Notes: a model not told the origin generated them from the letters alone. 13,515 nt of DNA from Desulforhopalus sp. (GCA_023231425.1 JALNVI010000074.1:1-13515); one strand, 5' to 3'; positions 1 through 7,914 are shown, counted from the stretch's first letter. A program made the numbers and translations.

Positions 1-876
1 TCCGAAAATATTATCAAATCCAAGCGTAGAAAGCATTGAAGGCAGAGGCTGATTGACATCACTCGGTACTTGAAAGTAAGAATTATATCCATTTTCATTC
101 AAAATGTCAGGTAATGAAATTATGAGTTTGTTTTCGTATTTACCCATAATTTTATTTTTATCCATCTGGCCAATACCTGAATTATCTTCATAATATCCTC
201 CTAAAATTTGATAGGTAGACGCTAATTGTCCTCTAAGACCTCTGAATGTTGCTGCTGTATGATTGAAATATTTTTCTACTGTGATGGAATGATGCATTAA
301 ATTGTGTAAATTTGGAGTACGTTCTTTCGATATAACATCATAGGACATTCCTTCTGCAAAAATAATAATAACATTATATTTTTTGTTTTCGATATAATTA
401 TTTGAATTGCTTTCGTATACGATTTTATTATTTAATAATTTTTGTGCATATTTTTTTTTCAGGTTACTGGCTCCGTAAGACATTTTATATTCATCGGTAA
501 CAAGTATTATGGTATTGACCGCGCCACCGATTGGGCTGATTTTAAAACATGAAGTGAGGATGAGAGCAATGAGCGAAAATCTCATTGCTTTATTATTTAT
601 TTTCAATTTTTGAAATAAAAACGTAATTGTAGAAAAGAAAATAAGTGAAATTAAAAAAAGACAAACAGGAGACCATCCGATTTTATCCATGCTGTCTACG
701 TTTGTCAGGGCCAACGGCTCAATGAGTTTACCTGCAAATATAAATGAGGCAAATTGCAATGATGCTATAAGCATTGTTATTATAGAGACGATACTGATAA
801 AGAGTTTAGATTTATTGAAAATTAATGCCGAGAGCAGCAACTGAATTATAATTAACAATAAGGTGTAGTTGATCAT
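1..876 (-). CDS. LTA synthase/sulfatase-superfamily membrane transferase, partial (5' part)
   Basis: The frame is open from an ATG at 876 to the window edge, 292 codons, with an AGGAAAAG ribosome site about 8 bases upstream. The N-terminus has four hydrophobic segments (about residues 4-20, 25-48, 70-89 and 98-113). An extracytoplasmic domain begins near 168 with NVIIIFAEGMS, then TPNLHNL (187-193) and YFNHTAATFRGLRGQ (203-217). These match the metal-binding Glu (E175) and the threonine-nucleophile region (T207 or T210) of LTA synthase-like and phosphoethanolamine/phosphoglycerol transferases. PDILNENGY and MLSTLGFDNIFG also fit the family. Such enzymes move a phospholipid head group onto an envelope glycan; the acceptor here is unknown. 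The C-terminal catalytic half lies outside the window. The gene is much richer in A+T than its right-hand neighbours, suggesting it belongs to a transferred envelope-polysaccharide region. Family sure, substrate not. Confidence 0.8.
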   Translation of the reverse strand, partial: MINYTLLLIIIQLLLSALIFNKSKLFISIVSIITMLIASLQFASFIFAGKLIEPLALTNVDSMDKIGWSPVCLFLISLIFFSTITFLFQKLKINNKAMRFSLIALILTSCFKISPIGGAVNTIILVTDEYKMSYGASNLKKKYAQKLLNNKIVYESNSNNYIENKKYNVIIIFAEGMSYDVISKERTPNLHNLMHHSITVEKYFNHTAATFRGLRGQLASTYQILGGYYEDNSGIGQMDKNKIMGKYENKLIISLPDILNENGYNSYFQVPSDVNQPLPSMLSTLGFDNIFG

Positions 877-1221
877 TTTTCTTTTCCTGATTATTGGAGC
901 TTTTATTGTGTTTCGAGGAATTTAGAAATTGCTTGAATTCCTATGATAAGAATACCTTGAAAAATCTTGTATTTCCTTAAGATTCAAGGCACAGGAGGAA
1001 ATTTATTACAGCATGTTTGATATCGGAGCCTGGTAAAAGGTGCAAGTCCTCCGATTGGCTGACTTTGAGCTGCTGGCAAATGTGCAGAGACATCTCTTGT
1101 CCAGCTGGCTCCAGAATCAGCGAATCTGGAAAACAGGGGAATGGCCGTAATCACTGTGTTGCAAGACCTGAGCACAGATATTGCCCAATCTTTCAGTGTA
1201 TTGGCAACATTTCGTTGCATC
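877..1221. other. Intergenic debris between the transferase and the RAYT remnant
   Basis: I see no credible gene here. The stretch holds truncated repeat R1. Immediately after it, a 7-bp inverted repeat ATCGGAG/CTCCGAT (1022-1028 and 1049-1055) encloses a 20-base loop. Open frames across 984-1370 look like random translations next to the transposase remnant. They do not resemble the missing C-terminus of that transposase in any minus-strand frame. Confidence 0.5.
952..1029 (+). repeat. Repeat R1 (truncated copy of the MITE-like family)
   Basis: This is the left arm only. It starts ATACCTTGAAAAATCTTG and contains the family signature GGCACAGGAGGAAATTTATT, then CAGCATGTTTGATATCGGAG as in R5 and R3. 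Past about 1029 the sequence diverges and the right arm (GAGGATAAATTTTTGACTGT...) is missing. The break lies next to the RAYT remnant on its right. Confidence 0.75.
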
Positions 1222-1491
1222 TTAAATAATTTCTTCCGTTCGCCATGCCAGCAGCAACGGATTTTGATGGATATAGCACAAGATTCCCAGCAAGTAATGA
1301 TCTTCTTCAGCTCCTCCCGATTTATACTGCCCACAAAACAACTGGTCGTCCAAACCATGTTTACGATCATCGTGTTCCGGATAAAAACTGTTTAACATAC
1401 TAATACTGCGTAAAATTATTGGCATCATGCGTTTGCTCTGGCAACCACGGTTTATCACGTGATTCCCGTCTCTCCTCCTGCCCCTGTCTTT
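1222..1491 (-). pseudogene. RAYT / IS200-like (Y1_Tnp) transposase remnant
   Basis: Read on the minus strand, the frame open from 1491 to a TAA at 1222-1224 gives GNHVINRGCQ, like the N-terminal HVxNRG motif of REP-associated tyrosine transposases. It then jumps to RKHGLDDQLFCGQYKSGGAE and DHYLLGILCYIHQNPL, matching the family's 'NRKHGrxGhLFqGRYKs...DEYLLxLxRYIHlNPv' block that carries the catalytic Tyr region. The intervening ~60-80 residues, including the HUH metal-binding motif, are absent, and the C-terminus stops early. This is therefore an internally deleted, inactive remnant. It lies near truncated repeat R1. The family call rests on motif memory; no start codon is meaningful here. Confidence 0.6.
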
Positions 1492-1698
1492 TTATACTAA
1501 ACACATTTGGACCGACCATTAAGCGCAGATTGCCTCCACCTCCTTGTAGGGGAAAACGCCTATATTGCTGTAATTATGTAGTAGAAAGTTGGAAGAGGGA
1601 GGATTTTATTGAAGCTGCCTTGTTTTTTTTATTATTTGGTAGTACCATTCACCTGCTTTCTCACCATATTGAGTAACACACTTACAGGAGAATACTAT

Positions 1699-2454
1699 AT
1701 GAGCGCACAATCCATTTTTGCTCCAGCCCAAATCGGCAGAGCGGGTGAAGACATTGCCATGCAGCTCGAAGCGGCCATTCTCGGGGAGAAGATACTGCCC
1801 GGTGAGCGTCTTCCCAGTGAAAGAGAACTGCAGACCCAGTTTCAATGTGGACGCGGTGTAATTCGGGAGGCCATCCGGGCTTTGAAGCAAAAAGGATTGG
1901 TTGAAACCCGCAAAGGAGCAAAAGGCGGGGCGTATGTAAAGAATATCGAGATGACTAATGTGGGTGAATCACTTGCTCTTTTCCTTAAACAGCAGCGTGT
2001 TGCTCCCGGTCATATCGTTGAATTTCGCGAGAGTATAGACCGTGTGATTGTCGTTCTGGCCATTGCCCGGGCGAGTGCGGCCGAAAAACAGGCTCTCGTA
2101 GCGGAGACTGAAAAACTTCTGGAAATCCTGAAAGGAGAGCCTCCGGACAGGGACAGCCTGGCAAGGCAGGATCAAATACTGAATATCAGCCTGGCAAAGA
2201 TGAGCGGGAATCCAATTTTTGAATGGGTTATGACAGCCATTCAACAGGGCTTCAGCTCCCATGACTATGCGCTGTATGATGATCCCGAGTATTGCCGAAA
2301 AACGGTAGAAAACTGGTATGTCACTGCCCTGCGTATTGCTGAGAATGATCCCATGAAAGCGCTCAATTCAATATCTGCGCATTATGGCCTGCTGCACAGA
2401 TGTGTTGAAAAGCAAAAAGCTGAAGCAGAAAGTATTCCCTCTGATGGGGGCTGA
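1699..2454 (+). CDS. FadR-subfamily GntR transcriptional regulator (FCD domain)
   Basis: This 251-residue regulator starts at ATG 1699, preceded by AGGAG at 1686-1690. The in-frame extension back to 1609 looks non-coding. Residues about 13-80 form the GntR winged helix-turn-helix: the LPSERELQTQFQCGRGVIREAIRAL region, then KGLVETRKGAKGGAYV. Residues about 104-235 form an FCD ligand-binding domain ending SGNPIFEWV...AHYGLLHR. FCD proteins often bind a metal through Asp and three His. Here D158 and H228 are present, but the 'FH' position is L161-N162 and the middle His position falls in NWY (205-207), so metal binding is doubtful. It lies directly upstream of betA on the same strand and probably controls the betaine genes; the usual regulator in enterics is the TetR-type BetI. 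The ligand, possibly choline or a derivative, is a guess from context. Confidence 0.88.
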   Translation: MSAQSIFAPAQIGRAGEDIAMQLEAAILGEKILPGERLPSERELQTQFQCGRGVIREAIRALKQKGLVETRKGAKGGAYVKNIEMTNVGESLALFLKQQRVAPGHIVEFRESIDRVIVVLAIARASAAEKQALVAETEKLLEILKGEPPDRDSLARQDQILNISLAKMSGNPIFEWVMTAIQQGFSSHDYALYDDPEYCRKTVENWYVTALRIAENDPMKALNSISAHYGLLHRCVEKQKAEAESIPSDGG

Positions 2455-2488
2455 CACTGCTCCGCTATCTTAAAAAATCCCAAAACTA

Positions 2489-2511
2489 TAAGGGCCCCTT
2501 AAATTTATAAT
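2489..2511 (+). promoter_or_regulatory. Candidate betA promoter with palindromic operator
   Basis: In the 128-base gap between the regulator and betA there is a perfect -10 hexamer TATAAT at 2506-2511. A 13-base palindrome TAAGGGCCCCTTA (2489-2501, central C) sits where a -10/-35 spacer would be. No good -35 box is visible about 17 bases upstream, as expected if an activator were needed or the spacer contacted. The palindrome could be the GntR operator. It could also be a weak end-of-gene hairpin for the regulator. Inference only. Confidence 0.4.
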
Positions 2512-2582
2512 TCTTCGCATTCTCTATTCCCTGGCTTGTGAAGTCTTAAAGAATAATTTTGGAAACACTGGAGTGAAGAGAA

Positions 2583-4244
2583 ATGAAAGAGAATAAGTAC
2601 GATTATATCATAGTAGGCGGCGGATCAGCAGGAAGTGTTATGGCCAATCGGCTGAGTGCTAACCCTGATCATAGGGTGCTGGTCCTGGAAGCCGGGAAAC
2701 CGGATTATCGTTTTGATTTTCGCATTCATATGCCTGCAGCCCTGACGTATCTGCTCACCGACAAAACCTACAACTGGCTTTATGAATCGGAACCTGAACC
2801 GCAGATGCATAATCGCCGTATCGCCCAGCCCCGTGGCAAGGTAATGGGAGGTTCAAGCAGTATAAACGGCATGATTTACATCCGTGGAAATGCCATGGAT
2901 TATGAAAAATGGGCCACGAATAAAGGTCTGGAGACCTGGGATTATGCGCACTGCCTGCCGTATTTCAGAAAAGCTGAAAATCGCCTCCACGGCGCAGACG
3001 AATACCATGGTTCAAACGGTCAACTCTGCCTGGAAACCGCGAAGTGCGACAACCCCTTGTTCAAGGCTTTTTTCAAGGCGACGGAGCAGGCCGGCCATCC
3101 GCTGACTCAGGATGTCAACGGGTATCAACAGGAAGGTTTCGGCAAATTTGACCAAAACATCTATCGGTCGCGGCGGCATAATGCTGCCAGGGCCTATGTT
3201 CACCCGGTCATGAACCGTGGAAACCTCAAGGTGCAGTGCAGGGCCATGGTTAAACGCATTCTTTTTGAGGGGAAGAAGGCAGTTGGCGTTGAATACAGCA
3301 AAGGCAGCAAGACGTATAAGGTTTATGGCGGAGAGATTATCTTAAGCGGCGGAGCGATCAACTCACCCTCACTGCTTCAGCTGTCAGGCATTGGCAACGC
3401 CAGTGAACTGAAAAGTATCGGCGTCAACGTTGTTCATGATCTGCCCGGCGTGGGTGAAAATCTGCAGGATCATCTGGAATTATATGTCCAGTATACCTGC
3501 ACGAAACCGGTCAGCATGTATCCTGCACTGAAATGGTATAACCAGCCGAAGATCGGCTATGACTGGTTGTTCCACCGCAAGGGTGCCGCAGCCACCAATC
3601 ATTTTGAAGCAGGTGGCTTTATCCGCGGAAATGACAGGGTCAAGTATCCAAATCTGCAGTTTCATTTCCTGCCGATTGCCATCCGCTATGATGGTTCTGC
3701 ACCCGTAAAGGGCCACGGTTTTCAGCTCCATGTAGGGCCAATGAATACAGATGTGCGCGGGCACGTTAAGATAACTTCAGCGGATTCTGCAAAATATCCG
3801 AAAATCTTTTTTAATTATCTCTCCACCGCGCAGGAACGCCAGGAATGGGTGGAAGCCATCAAGTGTTCCCGTGAAATAATTGGGCAGGCAGCCTTTGATG
3901 ACCTGCGTGGAGAGGAGCTTTCACCGGGAGCGAAGGTGCAGAGTGATGAAGAGATTCTCGACTTTGTAGCCCGTGAGGGTGAAAGCGCCTACCATCCGTC
4001 CTGTACCTGTAAAATGGGCTATGACGATATGGCTGTGGTCGATTCCGAGCTGAAAGTGCATGGGATAGAAAACCTGCGAGTCGTTGATGCATCGGTTTTT
4101 CCCTCCATTACCAATGGCAACATCTATGCCCCGGTTATGATGGTGGCAGAGAAGGCTGCAGATCTTATCCTTGGCAATACCCCTGAAGCTCCTTCAGACG
4201 CAGACTATTATATATATGACAGGGAGGCGGTCCAAAATGGATAA
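2583..4244 (+). CDS. betA: Choline dehydrogenase (GMC oxidoreductase)
   Basis: A 553-residue FAD enzyme of the glucose-methanol-choline family, close to the ~556 residues of E. coli BetA. It oxidises choline to betaine aldehyde (and may carry on to betaine), feeding electrons to the respiratory chain at the membrane. The dinucleotide motif YDYIIVGGGSAGSVMANRLS is at 6-25, the ADP-binding Glu in VLEAGKP follows, and the GMC signature PRGKVMGGSSSINGMIYIRG is at about 79-98. A second signature is GGAINSPSLLQLSGIG. Catalytic His is H471 in AYHPSCTCKMG. The second active-site position, Asn in the GNxNAP motif I recall from BetA proteins, reads GNIYAP here, with Tyr at 515. A GGAG at 2570-2573 precedes the ATG by 9 bases. 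The gene heads a tight operon with betB, the two reading frames overlapping by 8 bases. Confidence 0.93.
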   Translation: MKENKYDYIIVGGGSAGSVMANRLSANPDHRVLVLEAGKPDYRFDFRIHMPAALTYLLTDKTYNWLYESEPEPQMHNRRIAQPRGKVMGGSSSINGMIYIRGNAMDYEKWATNKGLETWDYAHCLPYFRKAENRLHGADEYHGSNGQLCLETAKCDNPLFKAFFKATEQAGHPLTQDVNGYQQEGFGKFDQNIYRSRRHNAARAYVHPVMNRGNLKVQCRAMVKRILFEGKKAVGVEYSKGSKTYKVYGGEIILSGGAINSPSLLQLSGIGNASELKSIGVNVVHDLPGVGENLQDHLELYVQYTCTKPVSMYPALKWYNQPKIGYDWLFHRKGAAATNHFEAGGFIRGNDRVKYPNLQFHFLPIAIRYDGSAPVKGHGFQLHVGPMNTDVRGHVKITSADSAKYPKIFFNYLSTAQERQEWVEAIKCSREIIGQAAFDDLRGEELSPGAKVQSDEEILDFVAREGESAYHPSCTCKMGYDDMAVVDSELKVHGIENLRVVDASVFPSITNGNIYAPVMMVAEKAADLILGNTPEAPSDADYYIYDREAVQNG

Positions 4245-5718
4245 CACTGTACAGAACATGTATATCGGTGGTCGCTGGCATTCAGCTGTATCTGGAAAAA
4301 CCCGCAACATTATCAACCCCTTCAACGGCAAGGTTCTTGCCGAGGTTGCTGAAGGTGATCGAGAAGATGCACAGATTGCTATCCTGGCTGCGAGGCAGGC
4401 ATTTGACAGCAAAATATGGTCGGACCTGCCTGCTGTCGAACGGGGGCGTTTGCTCTATAAGCTTGGTGACTGTATCGAAGCGGAGAGTGAGGTCCTGGCT
4501 CGGCTCGAAAGTCTTGATACCGGGAAAACAATGGAAGAAAGCCGTTGGGATATGGCCGATATTGCCGGGATCTTTCGCTACTATGCAGGGCTTGCCGACA
4601 AGGATGGCGGGGAGGTGATCAATTCTCCCATACCCAATAGTGACAGCCGGGTGGTGCGTGAACCGGTTGGAGTCTGCGGGCAGATATCACCATGGAATTA
4701 TCCGTTGCTGCAGGCCGCCTGGAAAATGGCTCCGGCTCTCGCGGCAGGTTGTACCGTAGTGATGAAACCCAGCGAGATTACGCCGCTGACCACGCTGAAG
4801 ATTGCAGAACTTGTTGCCGAAATGGATTTCCCTGCAGGGGTCATTAATATCGTCCTCGGTCCGGGGGCAAGCGTTGGTGCCGAACTCGCCGAAAATACCA
4901 TGGTGGATTTGATCTCCTTTACCGGAGGTATAGAAACCGGCAAATCAATCATGCGGGCTGCAAGTACCAATGTGAAGAAAATCGCGTTGGAGCTGGGTGG
5001 CAAAAATCCCAATATTATTTTTGCTGACTGCGATTTGGACGTTGCTCTTGACCGTGCTCTGGATGGGGTGTTTTTTCACGCCGGTCAGATATGTTCCGCT
5101 GGTTCACGGCTGATGCTTGAAGCGAGTATTCATGATCGTTTTGTTGAAAAACTCAAGAGCAGAATGGCAAAAATCCGTCTGGGTGATGGTCTGGCGGATG
5201 GCACCCAGATGGGACCCCTGATTTCAGCGGAACATCTGGCCAAGGTTGAAAACTACATGCGTGTTGCCGAAGCCGATGGAGCACATCTTGAACTGGGCGG
5301 CAGGCGTCCCGAGGCAGCGGATCTGCAGGATGGCTTTTTCTTTCTGCCGACACTTTTTACCGGTTGTCATCACGAGATGCGTATCGTTCAGGAAGAGGTG
5401 TTTGGACCCGTCATCACCGTGGAAAAATTCACCGGGGAAGATGAGGCTGTACGGCTCGCAAACGGAACGATTTACGGGCTTGCCGCAGGCTTCTGGACGA
5501 GCGATCCGGGCCGGATCCAAAGGGTTGCCAGGCAGCTGCAATTTGGCACTGTATGGATCAATGACTTTAACGTCTATTTTACTCAGGCCCCCTGGGGCGG
5601 CTGTAAACAGTCTGGATTGGGGCGTGAACTGGGGCGCCAGGGGCTTGAAGAGTATACCGAAATCAAACATATTTTCCAAAACCATAAGCCTGAACCATCT
5701 GGATGGTTTGGCCTGTGA
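4237..5718 (+). CDS. betB: Betaine aldehyde dehydrogenase
   Basis: A 493-residue NAD(P)-dependent aldehyde dehydrogenase (E. coli BetB has 490) that oxidises betaine aldehyde to glycine betaine, an osmoprotectant, in the cytoplasm. The chosen ATG at 4237 follows AGGGAGG (4221-4227) by 9 bases and overlaps the betA stop by 8 bases, which implies translational coupling; the in-frame extension to 4171 lies inside betA and is not used. Visible landmarks are GVCGQISPWNYPLLQAAWKM (substrate/cofactor channel Asn), CTVVMKPSE (cofactor-binding Lys), FTGGIETG, general base E252 in LELGGK, and nucleophile C286 in FFHAGQICSAGS. E252 and C286 fall at the same numbers I recall for E. coli BetB. The C-terminus holds EEVFGPV and the QSGLGRELG segment. 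Nothing appears damaged. Function is well supported by motif and by the adjacent betA. Confidence 0.95.
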   Translation: MDNTVQNMYIGGRWHSAVSGKTRNIINPFNGKVLAEVAEGDREDAQIAILAARQAFDSKIWSDLPAVERGRLLYKLGDCIEAESEVLARLESLDTGKTMEESRWDMADIAGIFRYYAGLADKDGGEVINSPIPNSDSRVVREPVGVCGQISPWNYPLLQAAWKMAPALAAGCTVVMKPSEITPLTTLKIAELVAEMDFPAGVINIVLGPGASVGAELAENTMVDLISFTGGIETGKSIMRAASTNVKKIALELGGKNPNIIFADCDLDVALDRALDGVFFHAGQICSAGSRLMLEASIHDRFVEKLKSRMAKIRLGDGLADGTQMGPLISAEHLAKVENYMRVAEADGAHLELGGRRPEAADLQDGFFFLPTLFTGCHHEMRIVQEEVFGPVITVEKFTGEDEAVRLANGTIYGLAAGFWTSDPGRIQRVARQLQFGTVWINDFNVYFTQAPWGGCKQSGLGRELGRQGLEEYTEIKHIFQNHKPEPSGWFGL

Positions 5719-5726
5719 TTTTCTTC

Positions 5727-5862
5727 AGGGGAACTTTGAAACAGCTTGTCTTCCGTTCATATTCGAGGCACGGGAAGAAATTTACCGAAGGTCTCTGATT
5801 CCTTCGCGAGGATAAATTTTGAACTGTAACGAAGAAAATGGGCGATTATTCAGGGTCCCCTT
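5727..5862 (+). repeat. Repeat R2 (MITE-like family), betB-choX spacer
   Basis: The copy starts GGGGAACTTTGAAACAGC nine bases after the betB stop and ends ATTATTCAGGGTCCCCTT. It has the left arm (CTTCCGTTCATATTCGAGGCA, GGAAGAAATTTACC) and the right arm (GCGAGGATAAATTTTGAACT, GTAACGAAGAAAATGGGCGA) with a very short centre. It fills almost the whole gap to the next gene, so any betB-choX co-transcript would carry this foldable element. Confidence 0.8.
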
Positions 5863-5888
5863 TACTGGAAATTCAACAAGGAGGATGT

Positions 5889-6839
5889 ATGCAATTGAAA
5901 AAAAGACGCAGCATGGCGCTTACCCTGTTGGCAGTAGTATTCCTGTTTACAGGCACAGCCTATGGTACACAAGAGGTGCGCTTTGGCAATGTCAGCTGGA
6001 CCGGTGTTACTGTAAAGACGGAGTTGGGTAAGAATATCCTGGACAGCATTGGCTATAAAACCAGCAGTAAAACCCTGCCCGTTCCCATTATCTATCAAGC
6101 ATTGAATACGGGTGATATCGATATCTTTCTTGGTAACTGGATGCCTTCCATGGCAACTATTGCCGACAAGTTTTTTAAAAAGGGTACGGTTGTCAAGTAT
6201 GTTGCCAACATGCCTGGAGCGAAATACACCCTGGCTGCTCCTGCCTGTGCCGTCGATGGCGGATTGAAAGACTTTAGTGATATTGCCAGGTATGCCGATA
6301 AGCTGGATCATAAGATCTACGGTATTGAATCCGGCAATGACGGTAATCTGATTATTCAGTCGATGATAGATGCAAACAAATTTGGATTAGGTGATTTCAA
6401 GCTTGTTGCCACCAGTGAGCCCATTATGCTCTCAGAAGTGAAAACGCTGAGTAAAGAAGGCAAGTGGGTGGTATTTCTGGGCTGGTCGCCTCACTATATG
6501 AATCAGATCATTGATATGAAATATCTCACTGGTTCCACTGCAGAAACCTTTGGTGAAAATGACGGTACAGCCACTGTCTACACCAATATCCGCAAGGGAT
6601 TCGACAAAGATATGCCGAATGTCGGTCACTTTCTTAAGAATTTCACCTTCCCGATCACGATGATTAACGAAATTTCACTTATGCTGCAGGAAAACAAACA
6701 GCTTACCCACGCGGAAGCCGGTATGGCCTATCTCAAAAAGCACCCGGAAGTTTACCAGGGATGGCTCAAAGGGGTTACCACCGCTGACGGCAGCGAACCT
6801 GCTCTGCCTGTTTTTGAAGCATACCTCCAGAAATATTAA
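5889..6839 (+). CDS. choX: ChoX-like choline/glycine-betaine ABC substrate-binding protein
   Basis: A 316-residue periplasmic binding protein of the OpuAC/ChoX type. The ATG at 5889 follows AAGGAGG (5878-5884) closely. An upstream in-frame ATG at 5838 is inside repeat R2 and would spoil the signal peptide. Residues 1-26 form a Sec signal peptide (KKRR, hydrophobic core, cleavage near TAYG). The four aromatic residues that cage the trimethylammonium group in Sinorhizobium ChoX (W43, W90, Y119, W205, from memory) are all present at a constant offset of six: W37, W84, Y113, W199. Asn156 corresponds to N150 in ESGNDGN. Asp45 of the WTD motif is replaced by Gly (G39, WTG). No permease or ATPase gene follows, so it must use a transporter encoded elsewhere. 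Its place after betAB supports delivery of choline or betaine. Confidence 0.88.
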   Translation: MQLKKRRSMALTLLAVVFLFTGTAYGTQEVRFGNVSWTGVTVKTELGKNILDSIGYKTSSKTLPVPIIYQALNTGDIDIFLGNWMPSMATIADKFFKKGTVVKYVANMPGAKYTLAAPACAVDGGLKDFSDIARYADKLDHKIYGIESGNDGNLIIQSMIDANKFGLGDFKLVATSEPIMLSEVKTLSKEGKWVVFLGWSPHYMNQIIDMKYLTGSTAETFGENDGTATVYTNIRKGFDKDMPNVGHFLKNFTFPITMINEISLMLQENKQLTHAEAGMAYLKKHPEVYQGWLKGVTTADGSEPALPVFEAYLQKY

Positions 6840-6844
6840 TTCCA

Positions 6845-7003
6845 GGGTACCTTGAAGAATCTTGTATTTCGTTCATATTCGAGACGCAGAAAAAAATTTA
6901 TTACAGCTATGGCTGATATCGGAGTACAGCGCTTACCTCTGAGGATAAATTTTTGACTGTAGCGAAGAAGATGGCTGAAAGACTGGTTCTTCAATGTTCC
7001 CTT
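6845..7003 (+). repeat. Repeat R3 (MITE-like family), just after choX
   Basis: A full copy begins GGGTACCTTGAAGAATCTTG six bases after the choX stop and ends GGTTCTTCAATGTTCCC. Both arms are present, with a centre GATATCGGAGTACAGCGCTT, i.e. a single unit of the 18-bp motif that is tandemly expanded in R5. The end is followed at once by TTCAG and a run of eight T, so the folded element could act as the operon's transcription terminator. Confidence 0.85.
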
Positions 7004-7740
7004 CAGTTTTTTTTGTTTCGGTGCCATGACGTCTCCGCGATTTTCAGAGATTTCACCAACGGCATTTCCCGCGCATAACTGGGGCGGAGCAGGCTGTCAT
7101 CTTGAATTGCTGACGGTTCCGTCAACAAAAGAGCTGTTGTCAGGCTTTACAGTGCTCTTTTTACCCTCTCTACACAGTCCTTACTTCCAATCGCAATTGA
7201 TTCACTCCAAAGGCTCTTTCTTTTTTAACCTCAGTTTATAACTTTCACTCGACCCGGGACCCTTATGTCCTTGCTGTTACTCTTTGCCTGTCGTTTGGGT
7301 GGATTCTGACTTTCATTGAGCCCGCTTAACCTGCATTCAGTGGGATGTCTCACTCCTGCTCAAACCATGTTGAGATGGACAGGGGCAACACCTGTTGCTG
7401 AATGCTCATCCGTCCCCACTGCTGTGACATGGTATCTGTCTTCCCGGAAATCTCCTTTTTAAACGGGAGCAAAAATTCCTGCCTATGCCACCTGTGGGTG
7501 ATGTGCTTGATTTCCCGGGATGTAGTGTCTGTAACAGCCAAAAATAATTATTTAGAAGGTCTTTTTTGGGGGAAAACAGAGGCATTAAGGATAAAAAAGG
7601 TGTTATCTGGCTTAGAGCATTTTTTTCATAGTTGAGAGGAGTGCTCTCAGGGTAAAGAATGCGTATTTTAATGGGTATTATACCAACAAAACAGATCGTT
7701 GGTATGGCTCACCCCCCGAGGTCCATTGTCCATGTGAAAT
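7004..7740. other. Long gene-free stretch with small hairpins
   Basis: No frame on either strand here looks like a protein. I see a 22-base interrupted palindrome at 7107-7128 (TTG-C-TGACGG-TT-CCGTCA-A-CAA) and a terminator candidate at 7129-7162. A cluster of short hairpins follows: 7339-7354 (AGTGGGA/TCTCACT with one G-U pair), 7359-7374 (CTCAA/TTGAG) and 7385-7398 (GCAACA-CC-TGTTGC). The last two lie in an outer CCATGT/ACATGG pair (7365-7370, 7427-7432). A further hairpin is at 7633-7649 (TGAGAG/CTCTCA). From about 7665 the sequence matches the leader of the downstream paralog. Confidence 0.5.
7129..7162 (+). terminator. Candidate intrinsic terminator
   Basis: AAGAGC (7129-7134) pairs with GCTCTT (7154-7159), and TGT (7135-7137) with ACA (7149-7151) across a two-base bulge. 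The stem runs into a short T tract. It lies about 290 bases after choX, so it would be a back-up terminator for that operon. Stem is only moderately stable. Confidence 0.35.
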
Positions 7741-7883
7741 AAGGGAACATTGAATAACCAGTCTTTCGCCCATCTTCTTTGTTACAGTTAAAAAATTATC
7801 CTCGGAATATCAATTATATACCTGTGGTGAATTTCCTCCTGTGCCTCGAATATGAACGAAATACAAGGTCCTTCAAAGGTACC
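7741..7883 (-). repeat. Repeat R4 (MITE-like family), inverted, in the leader of paralog A
   Basis: Reading the minus strand, the copy starts GGTACCTTTGAAGGACCTTG and ends GGTTATTCAATGTTCCCTT, with both arms intact (143 bp). It lies between a segment (about 7665-7740) and CTCATGGTGTAAAAAAGGAG (7889-7908) that are nearly contiguous in paralog B at 9880-9970, so it is an insertion. The bases AT(A) occur at both junctions but are too few to call a target duplication. Confidence 0.85.
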
Positions 7884-7914
7884 ATATCTCATGGTGTAAA
7901 AAAGGAGGAACGTT

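Noticed and set aside
5838..5888. Earlier start for the ChoX-like protein at ATG 5838
   Set aside because: It lies in repeat R2 and would add 17 non-hydrophobic residues before a normal signal peptide; ATG 5889 has AAGGAGG.
7026..7241. 71-codon plus-strand ORF in the gene-free stretch
   Set aside because: No ribosome site, runs through the terminator candidate, and has low-complexity Phe/Ser/Leu content.
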